Source: Actinomycetes bacterium (GTDB taxonomy: Bacteria; Actinomycetota; Actinomycetes; Mycobacteriales; Mycobacteriaceae). Taken from it: DNA of 7,602 nucleotides. Position 1 is the first letter of the stretch. Each line of letters opens with the position of its first letter. The stretch lies in assembly GCA_023460175.1 (NCBI GenBank), contig JAEWRC010000043.1:1-7602 (forward strand), read 5' to 3'. A program made the translations under genes and the position numbers. Below, in pieces: positions 1-6,904 of this stretch. The notes beneath the pieces were generated by a model, which saw only the letters and a list, made by a program, of their open reading frames with translations, made no database searches and was not told where the DNA came from.

Positions 1-55
1 GGTAGAGCGTGACCGCGTCACGCTTGAACTCATCGGGGTAATTTTTCCTTGCCAT
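1..55 (-). CDS. IS3-family transposase OrfA, N-terminus (partial)
   Basis: Seen: the minus strand from the ATG at 55-53 encodes MARKNYPDEFKRDAVTLY before the window ends. Known: an N-terminus of the type (K/R)-x-Y-x-x-E/D-F-(K/R)-x-(D/E)-A-V is the hallmark of the helix-turn-helix OrfA of IS3-family elements. OrfA binds the terminal repeats and is normally fused to OrfB by programmed frameshifting to give the active transposase. Only 18 residues are visible, so integrity and subgroup cannot be judged. No strong Shine-Dalgarno is visible ahead of the ATG. Confidence 0.85.
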   Translation of the reverse strand, partial: MARKNYPDEFKRDAVTLY

Positions 56-100
56 CGGGATGGATCATCTCGCTTCCCCCAGCACATTCCTGGGATTGAG

Positions 101-121
101 CGTGTCCAACACACGGGGTCA
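101..121 (-). repeat. Terminal inverted repeat, left end of the left IS
   Basis: Seen: on the minus strand, 21 nt starting with TGACCCCGTG and ending in TGGACACG. The repeat at 7485-7505, read on the plus strand, agrees at 17 of 21 positions. The outer TG dinucleotide sets the boundary at 121, which is also where the TetR reading frame starts to make sense. Confidence 0.75.
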
Positions 122-367
122 AGTCCCCTTCGTCGGTATACCGACGAGTTTGCCGCGCTCATCGGGGACGTTGTTCTTCGAAACCAGCCACCGGGTGCCA
201 AAGTCGATCCAGCAGTCATCGATCAACAAATCTATGCGGTCACGATGTTCATCGGTGGCGTGATGTTGGCGGTTGCTACCGGCGATCAAGCTGTCCGTGC
301 CGCGCAGGAACTGGATCTGCTCATTGCCGGCATAGTTCGGGGAATCGGTGCTGAAGCTGCTCAGTAA
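122..367 (+). pseudogene. TetR/AcrR-family regulator, C-terminal remnant cut by IS
   Basis: Seen: the frame starting at 122 is open to a TAA at 365-367 and encodes about 81 residues. They include RRYTDEFAALIGDVV, then VDPAVIDQQIYAVTMFIGGV, then a helix ending in LLIAGIVRGIGAEAAQ. There is no usable start and no DNA-binding domain. Known: amphipathic helices of this kind, ending in a 'LDLLIAGIVRGI'-type last helix, resemble the C-terminal ligand-binding and dimerisation domain of TetR regulators. The N-terminal helix-turn-helix (some 100 or more residues) is missing because the IS end lies at 121. Inference: this was the local regulator of the catabolic genes downstream, which may now be unregulated. 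The TetR assignment is by overall character rather than a diagnostic motif. Confidence 0.65.
130..147. repeat. 18-bp perfect palindrome beside the IS end
   Basis: Seen: TCGTCGGTATACCGACGA is its own reverse complement over all 18 bases. It starts 8 nt beyond the IS boundary and lies inside the TetR remnant (codons for RRYTDE). It could be a chance coding palindrome, a preferred IS target structure or a protein-binding site. The sequence alone does not decide. Confidence 0.6.
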
Positions 368-458
368 TGTCGGGGCCAATTGGCGCATCGCAGCGTTGTT
401 CTAGACGAAGGCGCGCCTGAGAAGTCTGGAGAATCTTCGCGGATTGATCCCAACTGCT

Positions 459-474
459 CTCTATAACAGTAGAG
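459..474. promoter_or_regulatory. Possible -10 element with overlapping inverted repeat
   Basis: Seen: TATAAC at 462-467 matches a sigma-70-type -10 hexamer at 5 of 6 positions and stands out in GC-rich DNA. It lies within the inverted repeat CTCTA (459-463), 6-nt spacer, TAGAG (470-474). No good -35 is found at the usual distance. Inference: a promoter for the ALDH/flavin-reductase pair with an operator on top of it, plausibly for the truncated TetR gene just upstream. The arms are short, so chance is a real alternative. Confidence 0.3.
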
Positions 475-514
475 TCGCCAACGATGGTGCTGTCTTGGAG
501 TTGGGGGGCGGCAA

Positions 515-539
515 CAATTTTCGTAGAGCCGCAAAATTG
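515..539. repeat. AT-rich inverted repeat in the ALDH leader
   Basis: Seen: CAATTTT (515-521) and AAAATTG (533-539) are perfect 7-nt inverted arms around an 11-nt spacer. The second arm ends 2 nt before the AGGGGAG ribosome-binding site of the ALDH gene. It may be an operator or a weak mRNA hairpin able to mask the ribosome-binding site. The run of A/T is unusual against the surrounding composition. Confidence 0.35.
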
Positions 540-551
540 AAGGGGAGAATT

Positions 552-2036
552 GTGATTGCTGTGCAGCCTGAGCAGGGTGTGTTGGCCGGCGAGCCGCGGA
601 TGCTGATCGATGGCGAATTGGTCGGCACGGGCACCGGGGCGACCTTCGATGTGGTGCATCCGGCCAGCGAACAGGTCGCCGGGCAGGCCGCTGACGGCAC
701 TGTCGATGATATGGCGCGGGCGGTGGGCGCGGCCAGGGAAGCGTTCGATCGGACCGACTGGTCGGGTGATCTGGATTTGCGGGTGCACTGCCTGAGGCAG
801 TTGCACGCTGCTTTGGACAAGAACAAGGAACGGCTGCGCCGGATTCTGATTACCGAGGTGGGTTGTCCGACTTCGGTCAGTGGCAGCCAGATCGAGAGTC
901 CGATTGCCGAGGTCGAACACTGGGTTGAGCACGGTCGGGACTTCGAGTATCTGGTCGACACCGGGCTGCACGAGACTGCGCTGGGACCGGCGCGCCGCAA
1001 GTTGCACTATGAGCCGCTGGGGGTGGTGGGTGCCATCACGCCGTGGAACGTGCCGTTCTACCTCAACATTGCCGAAACCGTGCCCGCGTTGATGGCCGGC
1101 AACACCGTGGTGCTCAAGCCGGCTCAGCTGACCCCGTGGTCGGGCAGCGAGCTGGGTCGCGTCGTCGCCGAGGAAACCGATATCCCGGCCGGGGTGTTCA
1201 ATGTGGTGACCTCCAACGCCAATGAGGTCGGGGCGGCGTTGTCGGCCGACCCGCGGGTGGACATGATCACCTTTACCGGGTCGACGGCCACCGGGCGGGC
1301 CATCCTGGCAGCCGGGGCGCCCACGGTCAAGAAGACGTTGCTCGAGTTGGGCGGCAAGTCCGCGCACGTCGTGCTCGACGATGCCGATTTCAACTCGGCG
1401 TTGCCGTTGGCGGCCATGATGGCCTGCGTGATGTCCGGGCAGAGCTGCATTCTGCCCTCGCGCATCCTGCTGCCCCGTTCACGCTATGAGGAAGGGCTGG
1501 CGGTGCTCAAGGCCAGCATGGAGGGTTTTCCGGTCGGCGATCCGTGGGTTCCGGGCATCATGCAGGGCCCGCAGATCAGCGAGATTCAGCGGCAGAAGGT
1601 GCTCGGGTTGATCCGTTCGGGTATCGATTCGGGTGCGCGGTTGATCACCGGTGGCGGGGTGCCGGAGAACCTGCCGGTCGGTTACTACACCCAGCCCACC
1701 CTGCTGGCCGATGTCGACCCGGATTCGCCAGTGGCTCAGGAAGAAATCTTCGGTCCGGTCCTCACGGTCACGCCGTATGACAGCGACGACGAGGCGGTGG
1801 CGATCGCGAACAACACCATCTACGGGCTCTCCGGTGAGGTCAGCGGCGCCGACGTGGATCGGGCCTTTGCGGTGGCCACCCGGCTGCGTACCGGCAACGT
1901 CACCATCAACGGCAAGAGCCACTTCGGCATCACCAGCCCGTTCGGTGGCACCAAGCAGAGCGGCCTGGGCTACCGCAACGGCAATGCCGGATACACCGAA
2001 TACCTGGCGATCAAGACCATCGGAATGCCCGAATGA
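552..2036 (+). CDS. NAD(P)-dependent aldehyde dehydrogenase (first copy)
   Basis: Oxidises an aldehyde to its carboxylic acid with NAD(P)+ in the cytoplasm; the substrate is not known. Seen (numbered from GTG 552, 494 residues, normal for the family): the cofactor and oxyanion motif TPWNVPF with Asn166, then FTGSTATG, general base Glu265 in LELGGKS, nucleophile Cys299 in SGQSCILPSR, EEIFGPVL near 398, and the C-terminal SPFGGTKQSGLG. All catalytic residues are present. The GTG is preferred because AGGGGAG (541-547) sits 4 nt upstream and family similarity starts soon after it. An in-frame ATG at 444 would add 36 residues with no family resemblance. It is the first gene of a likely operon with the flavin oxidoreductase downstream. 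The upstream TetR remnant may have controlled it. Confidence 0.93.
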   Translation: MIAVQPEQGVLAGEPRMLIDGELVGTGTGATFDVVHPASEQVAGQAADGTVDDMARAVGAAREAFDRTDWSGDLDLRVHCLRQLHAALDKNKERLRRILITEVGCPTSVSGSQIESPIAEVEHWVEHGRDFEYLVDTGLHETALGPARRKLHYEPLGVVGAITPWNVPFYLNIAETVPALMAGNTVVLKPAQLTPWSGSELGRVVAEETDIPAGVFNVVTSNANEVGAALSADPRVDMITFTGSTATGRAILAAGAPTVKKTLLELGGKSAHVVLDDADFNSALPLAAMMACVMSGQSCILPSRILLPRSRYEEGLAVLKASMEGFPVGDPWVPGIMQGPQISEIQRQKVLGLIRSGIDSGARLITGGGVPENLPVGYYTQPTLLADVDPDSPVAQEEIFGPVLTVTPYDSDDEAVAIANNTIYGLSGEVSGADVDRAFAVATRLRTGNVTINGKSHFGITSPFGGTKQSGLGYRNGNAGYTEYLAIKTIGMPE

Positions 2037-2110
2037 CCGCCAGCGCCGAGATCACACTCAGCGACCGATTGGACATCGAGGTATCTCGACGGCAGGGGTG
2101 CAGACGATGA
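2033..2110 (+). CDS. Small ORF bridging the ALDH and flavin oxidoreductase
   Basis: Seen: an ATG overlaps the ALDH stop (ATGA at 2033-2036) and opens 25 codons (MTASAEITLSDRLDIEVSRR and five more). The stop at 2108-2110 overlaps the ATG of the next gene (ATGA at 2107-2110). The double ATGA overlap is the arrangement expected of translational coupling. Inference: it may be a coupling peptide, or the N-terminal stub of a deleted gene. A start with 'LSDRLDIE' recalls the first helix of SnoaL/NTF2-like proteins, which often accompany such operons, but this resemblance is weak. It could also be non-coding spacer. Confidence 0.3.
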   Translation: MTASAEITLSDRLDIEVSRRQGCRR

Positions 2111-4119
2111 CGGTGGTTTCGTTCCCGCACCTCTTGTCGCCCAGTCGAATAGGCAGTTTGGAACTACCCAATCGCATTTTCCAGACTGCGATGGGTACCA
2201 ACCTCGCCAACTCCGACGGCTCGATCGACGATGACATCGTGGCCTTCTACGCCGCCCGCGCCGCAGGCGGTGCCGCGCTGCTCACCATGGGTGCAGTCGG
2301 GGTGAGCTATCCGCGCGGCCAAGTGCAGCCGAATCAGGTCGCGATCTCCGACAACCGTTATCTTCCCGGGCTCACGCGGATCACCGATGCCGTACACCGC
2401 AACGGTGGCCGACTCTCGGCGCAACTGCACCACGGTGGATTGACGTCAATCTGGGATACCTTCGCGGGCCGTCCGCTGATCTGCCCGTCGAAGCCACTGC
2501 CGTCCACATCGCTGGGCATCTTCGAAGCGCTGTTTCCCTCCGAGATTCGGATGCCGGATATCGACGGGCCCATTCACGAGCCCTCGTTCGAGGAGCTGGA
2601 TGGGGCTGGAATCGCCGGACTGATAGCAGATTTCGCCGATGCGGCCGAGCGGGCGGTGGAGGCCGGGTTCGATGCCATCGAGCTGCACGCCGGTCATAGC
2701 TACATCTTGTCGTCGTTTCTGTCACCGGCCGAGAACCGGCGATCCGATGGTTATGGCGGATCGGCTGAGAATCGTGCCCGCCTGGTGAAAGAGGTACTCG
2801 AGGCTATCCGTCATCGCATCGGGACGGACTTCCCGGTGTTATGCAAGATCAACGCCGCCGAGTTCTTCGTGGAAGACGGCCTGACCCTCGACGATGTGCG
2901 CACCACTGCCCGGATCGTGGAGTCCGCCGGTGCGGATGCCATCACCGTGACCACCACGCACAACTACAGCGTGACCAAGGCGCTGTTCAGCTCCTACCTG
3001 CCCGACGAGCCGGGCCGGCTGATTCCCTATGCCGCCGCAGTCCGGGAAGCTGTCTCGATTCCGGTGGTCACGGTCGGGCGCATCGAACCGAGTGTCGCCG
3101 AACAGGCCATCGCTGAACGCAAGTTCGACTTCCTGGCCATGGGACGCAAGCAACTTGCGGACCCCGAGTTCGCCCGGCACCTCGCCGAGGGCGGCCCCCG
3201 GGCGGTCCGGCCGTGCATCTACGATTATCGTTGTCTGTCGCAGTCGATGATGCTTCAATCGGTGCGTTGCGCGGCCAATCCCGACACCGGCCGTGAACGG
3301 GACGACCTGCTGACACCTGCGCAATCGGCACGTCGGGTCGTCGTCGTGGGAGGCGGCCCCAGCGGGATGGAAGCCGCCCGGCGGTCGAGCCTGCGTGGCC
3401 ACTCGGTGACCCTCCTGGAAGCTGCAGCACAACTGGGTGGTACCGCGTTGCTGGCGGCCAAGGTCCATCCCCCCAACGGACTGCTCGTCGATTGGCTCTC
3501 CCACCAACTCACCGACCACCGCGTCGAGGTAAGGCTCAACACCCACGCGACGGTTCCGACTATCGAGGCCCTCGATCCGGATGTTGTCCTTCTCGCTGTC
3601 GGGGCGAGGCACACGACCCCGACAATCGAGGGGCACGATCTACCCCACGTCATCGACGGCGCTGCTCTGTCAGATCTGCTGCTGAACGACAAGGATATCG
3701 ACGCCGAGCACATCGTGATACTCGGCAATGACCTGATTGCTCTCCAACTGGCCCGGTTCCTCGACGGCGATCACACGGTGTCGGTGATCGACGAGGCCGC
3801 CCAATTCGGTTTGGGGATCGCTCCGGCTCGTCGTGCGGTCATGCTCGCCGAGATTGCAGAATCCGGTATCAGCCTGCTCCGCAACACCACTGCGCTGCGG
3901 ATCGAGTCCGATGCGGTGGTGGTCGATGACCGCCGAGGTGGGGAGGAGCGAGTTCCAGCAGACGCGGTGATCATCACCAACGGTATTGAATCGAACCGGT
4001 CCCTGTACGACGAACTGTGCGCATCGGGGATAGCTGCTCATCTGGTCGGCGACAGCGCCGAACGCGGCTATATCTACGGCGCGCTGACTACCGCAGCGGA
4101 TATCTGTGCACAGATCTGA
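2107..4119 (+). CDS. FadH-like NADH:flavin oxidoreductase (Old Yellow Enzyme plus FAD/NAD(P) domains)
   Basis: A 670-residue flavoprotein of the 2,4-dienoyl-CoA reductase/trimethylamine dehydrogenase type, predicted to reduce activated C=C bonds or a related enone. The ATG at 2107 follows AGGGG (2094-2098) with good spacing. Seen: an FMN TIM barrel covers about residues 1-365, with LPNRIFQTAMG, QLHHGG, HAGHSYILSSFLSP (candidate catalytic Tyr199), RRSDGYGG and MGRKQLADP. A cysteine segment at 370-388 and an FAD fold with VVVVGGGPSGMEAAR (411-425) follow. The last part is a second nucleotide-binding domain. Odd: the usual C-x2-C-x3-C-x11-C iron-sulfur motif appears as C370-x5-C376-x11-C388, one Cys and one residue short. 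The second Rossmann loop reads ILGNDLIALQLA, without the usual glycines. Either could mean an altered electron path. The substrate is unknown; the context suggests terpenoid- or steroid-like compounds. Confidence 0.9.
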   Translation: MTVVSFPHLLSPSRIGSLELPNRIFQTAMGTNLANSDGSIDDDIVAFYAARAAGGAALLTMGAVGVSYPRGQVQPNQVAISDNRYLPGLTRITDAVHRNGGRLSAQLHHGGLTSIWDTFAGRPLICPSKPLPSTSLGIFEALFPSEIRMPDIDGPIHEPSFEELDGAGIAGLIADFADAAERAVEAGFDAIELHAGHSYILSSFLSPAENRRSDGYGGSAENRARLVKEVLEAIRHRIGTDFPVLCKINAAEFFVEDGLTLDDVRTTARIVESAGADAITVTTTHNYSVTKALFSSYLPDEPGRLIPYAAAVREAVSIPVVTVGRIEPSVAEQAIAERKFDFLAMGRKQLADPEFARHLAEGGPRAVRPCIYDYRCLSQSMMLQSVRCAANPDTGRERDDLLTPAQSARRVVVVGGGPSGMEAARRSSLRGHSVTLLEAAAQLGGTALLAAKVHPPNGLLVDWLSHQLTDHRVEVRLNTHATVPTIEALDPDVVLLAVGARHTTPTIEGHDLPHVIDGAALSDLLLNDKDIDAEHIVILGNDLIALQLARFLDGDHTVSVIDEAAQFGLGIAPARRAVMLAEIAESGISLLRNTTALRIESDAVVVDDRRGGEERVPADAVIITNGIESNRSLYDELCASGIAAHLVGDSAERGYIYGALTTAADICAQI

Positions 4120-4207
4120 CACCTGCCCGCAGTGTCAGCCGGAATGAGCGCCAGTCCCGTTGTCCGGCAGTAGTTGTCGCGACGACGGTCGGGCGGGGGA
4201 GAATAAC

Positions 4208-4249
4208 GGAGTGCCCGCGTGCCCGATCTGTCGGACACGCGGGCACTCC
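4208..4249. terminator. Strong bidirectional hairpin terminator
   Basis: Seen: GGAGTGCCCGCGTG (4208-4221) pairs perfectly with CACGCGGGCACTCC (4236-4249). After one mismatch the stem continues as CCGA/TCGG around a TCTG loop. It lies between the stop of the flavin oxidoreductase (4119, plus strand) and the stop of the converging SDR (4266, minus strand), so it can end transcription from both sides. No long T-run follows on either strand, which is common for actinobacterial terminators. Sequence 4120-4207 shows nothing else recognisable. Confidence 0.8.
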
Positions 4250-4265
4250 ATTCCAGTACCGGTCG

Positions 4266-4812
4266 TTACTTGAGCATGCTCCCGGCGTCGACGGTGACGG
4301 GCAGTCCGGTGACGAAGCGCGATTCATCGGAGGCCAGGAACAGCACCGCGTTGCTGATATCGATCGGCTCCACCCAGCCGACGGGAAGCACATGCATGAA
4401 CTGCGCGGCGAGGGCGAGGTCGTCCACACCGGGGTTCTCCAGATCCGGTCGGAACAACTTCATCGTCCCCTCGTTCATGAACAGCGGTGTGTTCACGTTG
4501 GTGGGGCAGACGGCGTTGACCCGGATGGAGTGCTGGCCCAGTTCCACGGCGAAGGTCCGCATCAGACCGATCACGCCGTGCTTGGCCGCGATGTAATGCC
4601 CGGTATGTGCGTAGGGCTTGAGGCCGCCTACCGAGCTGGTCAAGATGATCGAACCGCCGCGTCCACCCGAAAGAATATGCGGGACAGCCGCTTTGACGGA
4701 TTTCCAGACGCCCGACAGGTTGACGTCGATCATGTCCTGCCAGTCGACCTCGCTGGTCTGGTCCAGCGTTTGCCCGCCGTTGCCGATTCCTGCGTTGGCG
4801 ACGATGATGTCG
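4266..4812 (-). pseudogene. Mycofactocin-type short-chain dehydrogenase, 5'-truncated
   Basis: An SDR expected to oxidise a secondary alcohol to a ketone, as in the carveol-dehydrogenase-like family. Seen on the minus strand: DIIVANAGIG (Asn codon at 4796-4794), the active-site Ser region SIILTSS, HYIAAKHG (Tyr 4595-4593, Lys 4583-4581), NAVCPTNVNTPLF, LFRPDLENPG, a VEPIDISNAVLFLASDESRFVTG stretch (split here as VEPIDISNAVLFL then ASDESRFVTG), and the end VDAGSMLK. Known: the PTNVNTP, LFRPDLENP and VEP(I/V)DISNAVLFLASDE signatures mark mycofactocin-coupled SDRs, which keep a tightly bound NAD. About 181 residues remain of roughly 270. The N-terminal third with the TGxxxGxG NAD motif is missing, because family similarity stops at about 4812 where P450 sequence begins on the other strand. 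The frame runs on to an ATG at 4883, but those residues are antisense P450. Confidence 0.85.
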
Positions 4813-5382
4813 ACACCGGAACTGATCGAGGTCGTCAAGCCGGCCACTTTCCTGTTCGCCGCCGGGCAGGAGACGGTGACCAAGCTGCTGGCCGCGTCGG
4901 TGCAAACGCTCGCGGATTATCCCGAGTTCCAGCAACAGCTACGGGAACACCCGGACCGGATTCCGACCTTCATCGAAGAGGCGCTGCGCATGCACGCACC
5001 CACCAAGGTGGACTTCCGATTGGTCCGCAAGACGACCGAACTCGGCGGCGTGCATATGCCCGCCGGCACCATCGTGATGCTGTGCCTCGGTGCGGCCAAC
5101 CGCGATCCGCGCAAGTTCGAGAATCCGCACCAGTTCGACCCGAACCGCAAGAACGTGCGCGAGCACATTGCCTTCGGCCGCGGAATCCACACCTGCGCGG
5201 GTGCACCGCTGGCCCGCGTCGAGGGTCAGGTGACCGTCCGCAGGCTGCTCGATCGGATGCGGGACATCAGGCTCGACGAATCGGTGCACGGCCGGATCGG
5301 CGATCGGAAGTACACCTACGAGGCTACTTTCCTGTTGCGTGGTCTGACTGGCCTGCACATCGAATTCGACCCGGCCTCGTAG
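4813..5382 (+). pseudogene. Cytochrome P450, C-terminal half (5'-truncated)
   Basis: A class I bacterial P450, a haem monooxygenase needing a ferredoxin and its reductase. Seen: I-helix ATFLFAAGQETV (4843-4878), with Gln-Glu-Thr where Asp-Thr or Glu-Thr is usual. The K-helix is EEALR (Glu 4978, Arg 4987), followed by ANRDPRKFENP. The haem loop is FGRGIHTCAG, with ligand Cys codon 5194-5196. The end is LHIEFDPAS. About 190 residues remain of some 400-430. Helices A to H and the substrate-recognition N-terminal half are absent, so it cannot be a working enzyme. In-frame ATGs at 4804 and 4807 fall in SDR-derived sequence and have no ribosome-binding site. Its stop is 29 bp ahead of the ALDH start, suggesting a former P450-ALDH-CMD-HIBADH operon. 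Confidence 0.88.
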
Positions 5383-5411
5383 CGGCCGTCCCCACGACTA
5401 GGAGACCCACC

Positions 5412-6866
5412 ATGACAGTGCAGGCAGTGCTCGAGGAGCTCCGGCAGCGGCCGGGTACCGGCGAGCAGATTCCCTTGATCAACCCGGCGACCGAGGAGCA
5501 GGTCGGGGAGTTCACCGACGGGGGAGTCGAAGCCGTCAACGACGCGGTGGCCCGCGCCAAGGCCAGTTTCGAGTCCGGTGTCTGGCACAACACTCCCGGC
5601 AATGAACGCGCCAAGGTGTTGTGGCGAGCGGCGGATCTGATCGACGAGAACGCCGACCTGCTGGCCGAACTCGACTCGTTCGACACCGGCATGCCCTATT
5701 CGCAGGCCCGGATGATCATGGGCACCAGTGCGGAGTCGTTTCGGTACTTCGCCGGCTGGGCCACCAAGCTCAACGGCATTGCTCACGATGTGCAGCAAAC
5801 CGGCGGAATCGCGGGCGCCTTCTCGAATATGCACGGCTACACCCTCAAAGAGCCCTACGGCGTGGTGGGTCTGATCTTCCCGTGGAACGGCCCGGTCTTC
5901 AACGCGTGTACCAAGTTGGCACCCGCGCTCGCCGCAGGCTGCAGCACCGTGGTCAAACCCGCCGAGGACACCCCACTTTCGGCGGTACTGCTGAACAACA
6001 TCCTGACGCAGGCCGGCGTGCCGGACGGTGTCGTGAACCTCGTTACCGGCTACGGCCACACCGTAGGTGCGGCAATCACCGAGCACCCCGACGTCGAGAA
6101 GGTGGCGTTCACCGGATCGACCGAGGTGGGCAAGCGCATCGTGCAGGCCGCCGCCGGCAACCTCAAGCGGGTTTCGCTGGAGCTCGGTGGAAAATCACCG
6201 GTGCTGATCTACGACGACGCCGACCTGGACACGGCGATCATGATGGCCGCCATGGGCATCTTCATCCACTCCGGGCAGGGCTGCATCTGCGGGTCGCGAA
6301 TCTTCGTGCACCGCAATGTCTACGAGCGGGTGCTCGAGGGCATCGCCACGATTGCCAATTCGGTCAAGTTGGGCGGTCCGGGCGAGGACGACGTGTTGAT
6401 CGGGCCGCTGATCAACCAGAAGCAGCTCAACCGGGTGGTCGGTTTCATCGACGAGGGCAAGAAGGACGGTGTCGAGGTGGTCGCGGGTGGTCACCGGCTG
6501 GATCGGCCCGGGTACTTCGTCCATCCGACCGTGCTGACCGATGTCGGCGCCGAGATGCGACTGTTCCAGCAGGAGATCTTCGGCCCGGTGGTTCCGGTGA
6601 TCCCGTTCGACGACGACGACGAAGTCGTCGCGCTGGCCAACAACTCCGATTATGGTCTGGCCGCCACGGTATGGACCAAGGACATCAGCCGGGCACACCG
6701 GCTCGCCAAGCGGTTGGAGTCGGGCACCGTCACGCTGAACTGCCAGATGGTGTTCGACCACTCGATGCCGTTCGGAGGGTACAAGCAATCCGGTTGGGGC
6801 TACGAGTGGGGCCGGGCCGGCATCGAATCGTATCTTCAGACCAAGACGGTCTACGCGCAGCTGTAG
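5412..6866 (+). CDS. NAD(P)-dependent aldehyde dehydrogenase (second copy)
   Basis: Cytoplasmic aldehyde oxidation, 484 residues, full length. The ATG at 5412 is well supported by AGGAG (5400-5404) 7 nt upstream. Seen: FPWNGPVFN with Asn159, FTGSTEVGK, general base Glu257 in LELGGKS, nucleophile Cys291 in SGQGCICGSR (with a second Cys at 293), QEIFGPVVPV, and C-terminal MPFGGYKQSGWGYEWG. The catalytic set is complete. It differs clearly from the first ALDH (for example NMHGYTLKEPYG against ARRKLHYEPLG), so the two are paralogues rather than a recent duplication and probably act on different aldehydes. The lost P450 promoter probably drove it. What transcribes it now is unclear. Confidence 0.94.
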   Translation: MTVQAVLEELRQRPGTGEQIPLINPATEEQVGEFTDGGVEAVNDAVARAKASFESGVWHNTPGNERAKVLWRAADLIDENADLLAELDSFDTGMPYSQARMIMGTSAESFRYFAGWATKLNGIAHDVQQTGGIAGAFSNMHGYTLKEPYGVVGLIFPWNGPVFNACTKLAPALAAGCSTVVKPAEDTPLSAVLLNNILTQAGVPDGVVNLVTGYGHTVGAAITEHPDVEKVAFTGSTEVGKRIVQAAAGNLKRVSLELGGKSPVLIYDDADLDTAIMMAAMGIFIHSGQGCICGSRIFVHRNVYERVLEGIATIANSVKLGGPGEDDVLIGPLINQKQLNRVVGFIDEGKKDGVEVVAGGHRLDRPGYFVHPTVLTDVGAEMRLFQQEIFGPVVPVIPFDDDDEVVALANNSDYGLAATVWTKDISRAHRLAKRLESGTVTLNCQMVFDHSMPFGGYKQSGWGYEWGRAGIESYLQTKTVYAQL

Positions 6867-6904
6867 TTCTCCGGGTGTTGCATTCGAGCTCGCCGGGAGG
6901 CACG

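Larger units (their letters stand above)
1..121 (-). mobile_element. IS3-family insertion sequence, left end (partial)
   Basis: Seen: reading the minus strand inward from position 121 gives a 21-nt terminal repeat beginning 5'-TG (121 down to 101), then about 45 nt of leader, then an ORF start at 55 that runs off the window. The repeat matches the one at 7485-7505 at 17 of 21 positions, including a shared TGGACACG core. Known: IS3-family ends start with TG, and orfA begins some tens of bases inside the left repeat, as here. The element interrupts a TetR-type gene, whose remnant starts at 122. The rest of the element, its outer end and any target duplication lie outside the window. Confidence 0.85.

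Noticed and set aside
321..1367. Long open frame on the minus strand (348 codons)
   Set aside because: It is antisense to the first ALDH, whose catalytic motifs are complete. The translation is rich in Arg, Gly and His without any family motif, typical of a shadow in GC-rich DNA.
1651..2106. In-frame extension of the flavin oxidoreductase upstream of 2107
   Set aside because: It overlaps the first ALDH in another frame and has no flavoprotein similarity. ATG 2107 has a ribosome-binding site and the expected N-terminus.
2839..3636. Minus-strand ORF of 265 codons inside the flavin oxidoreductase
   Set aside because: It lies opposite well-conserved FMN and FAD domains and has no recognisable motif, so it is a shadow ORF.
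4188..4207. G-rich stretch before the terminator as a promoter or ribosome-binding site
   Set aside because: No start codon leading into a plausible gene follows. The next features are the hairpin and the end of a minus-strand gene.
4618..4812. N-terminal extension of the P450 frame over the SDR
   Set aside because: These residues are the reverse strand of the SDR core and carry no P450 features. The fused ORF is an accident of the junction.
4017..5411. Open frame extending upstream of the second ALDH by over 400 codons
   Set aside because: It runs out of frame through the flavin oxidoreductase end, the antisense SDR and the P450 remnant. The real ALDH start at 5412 has a clear AGGAG site.
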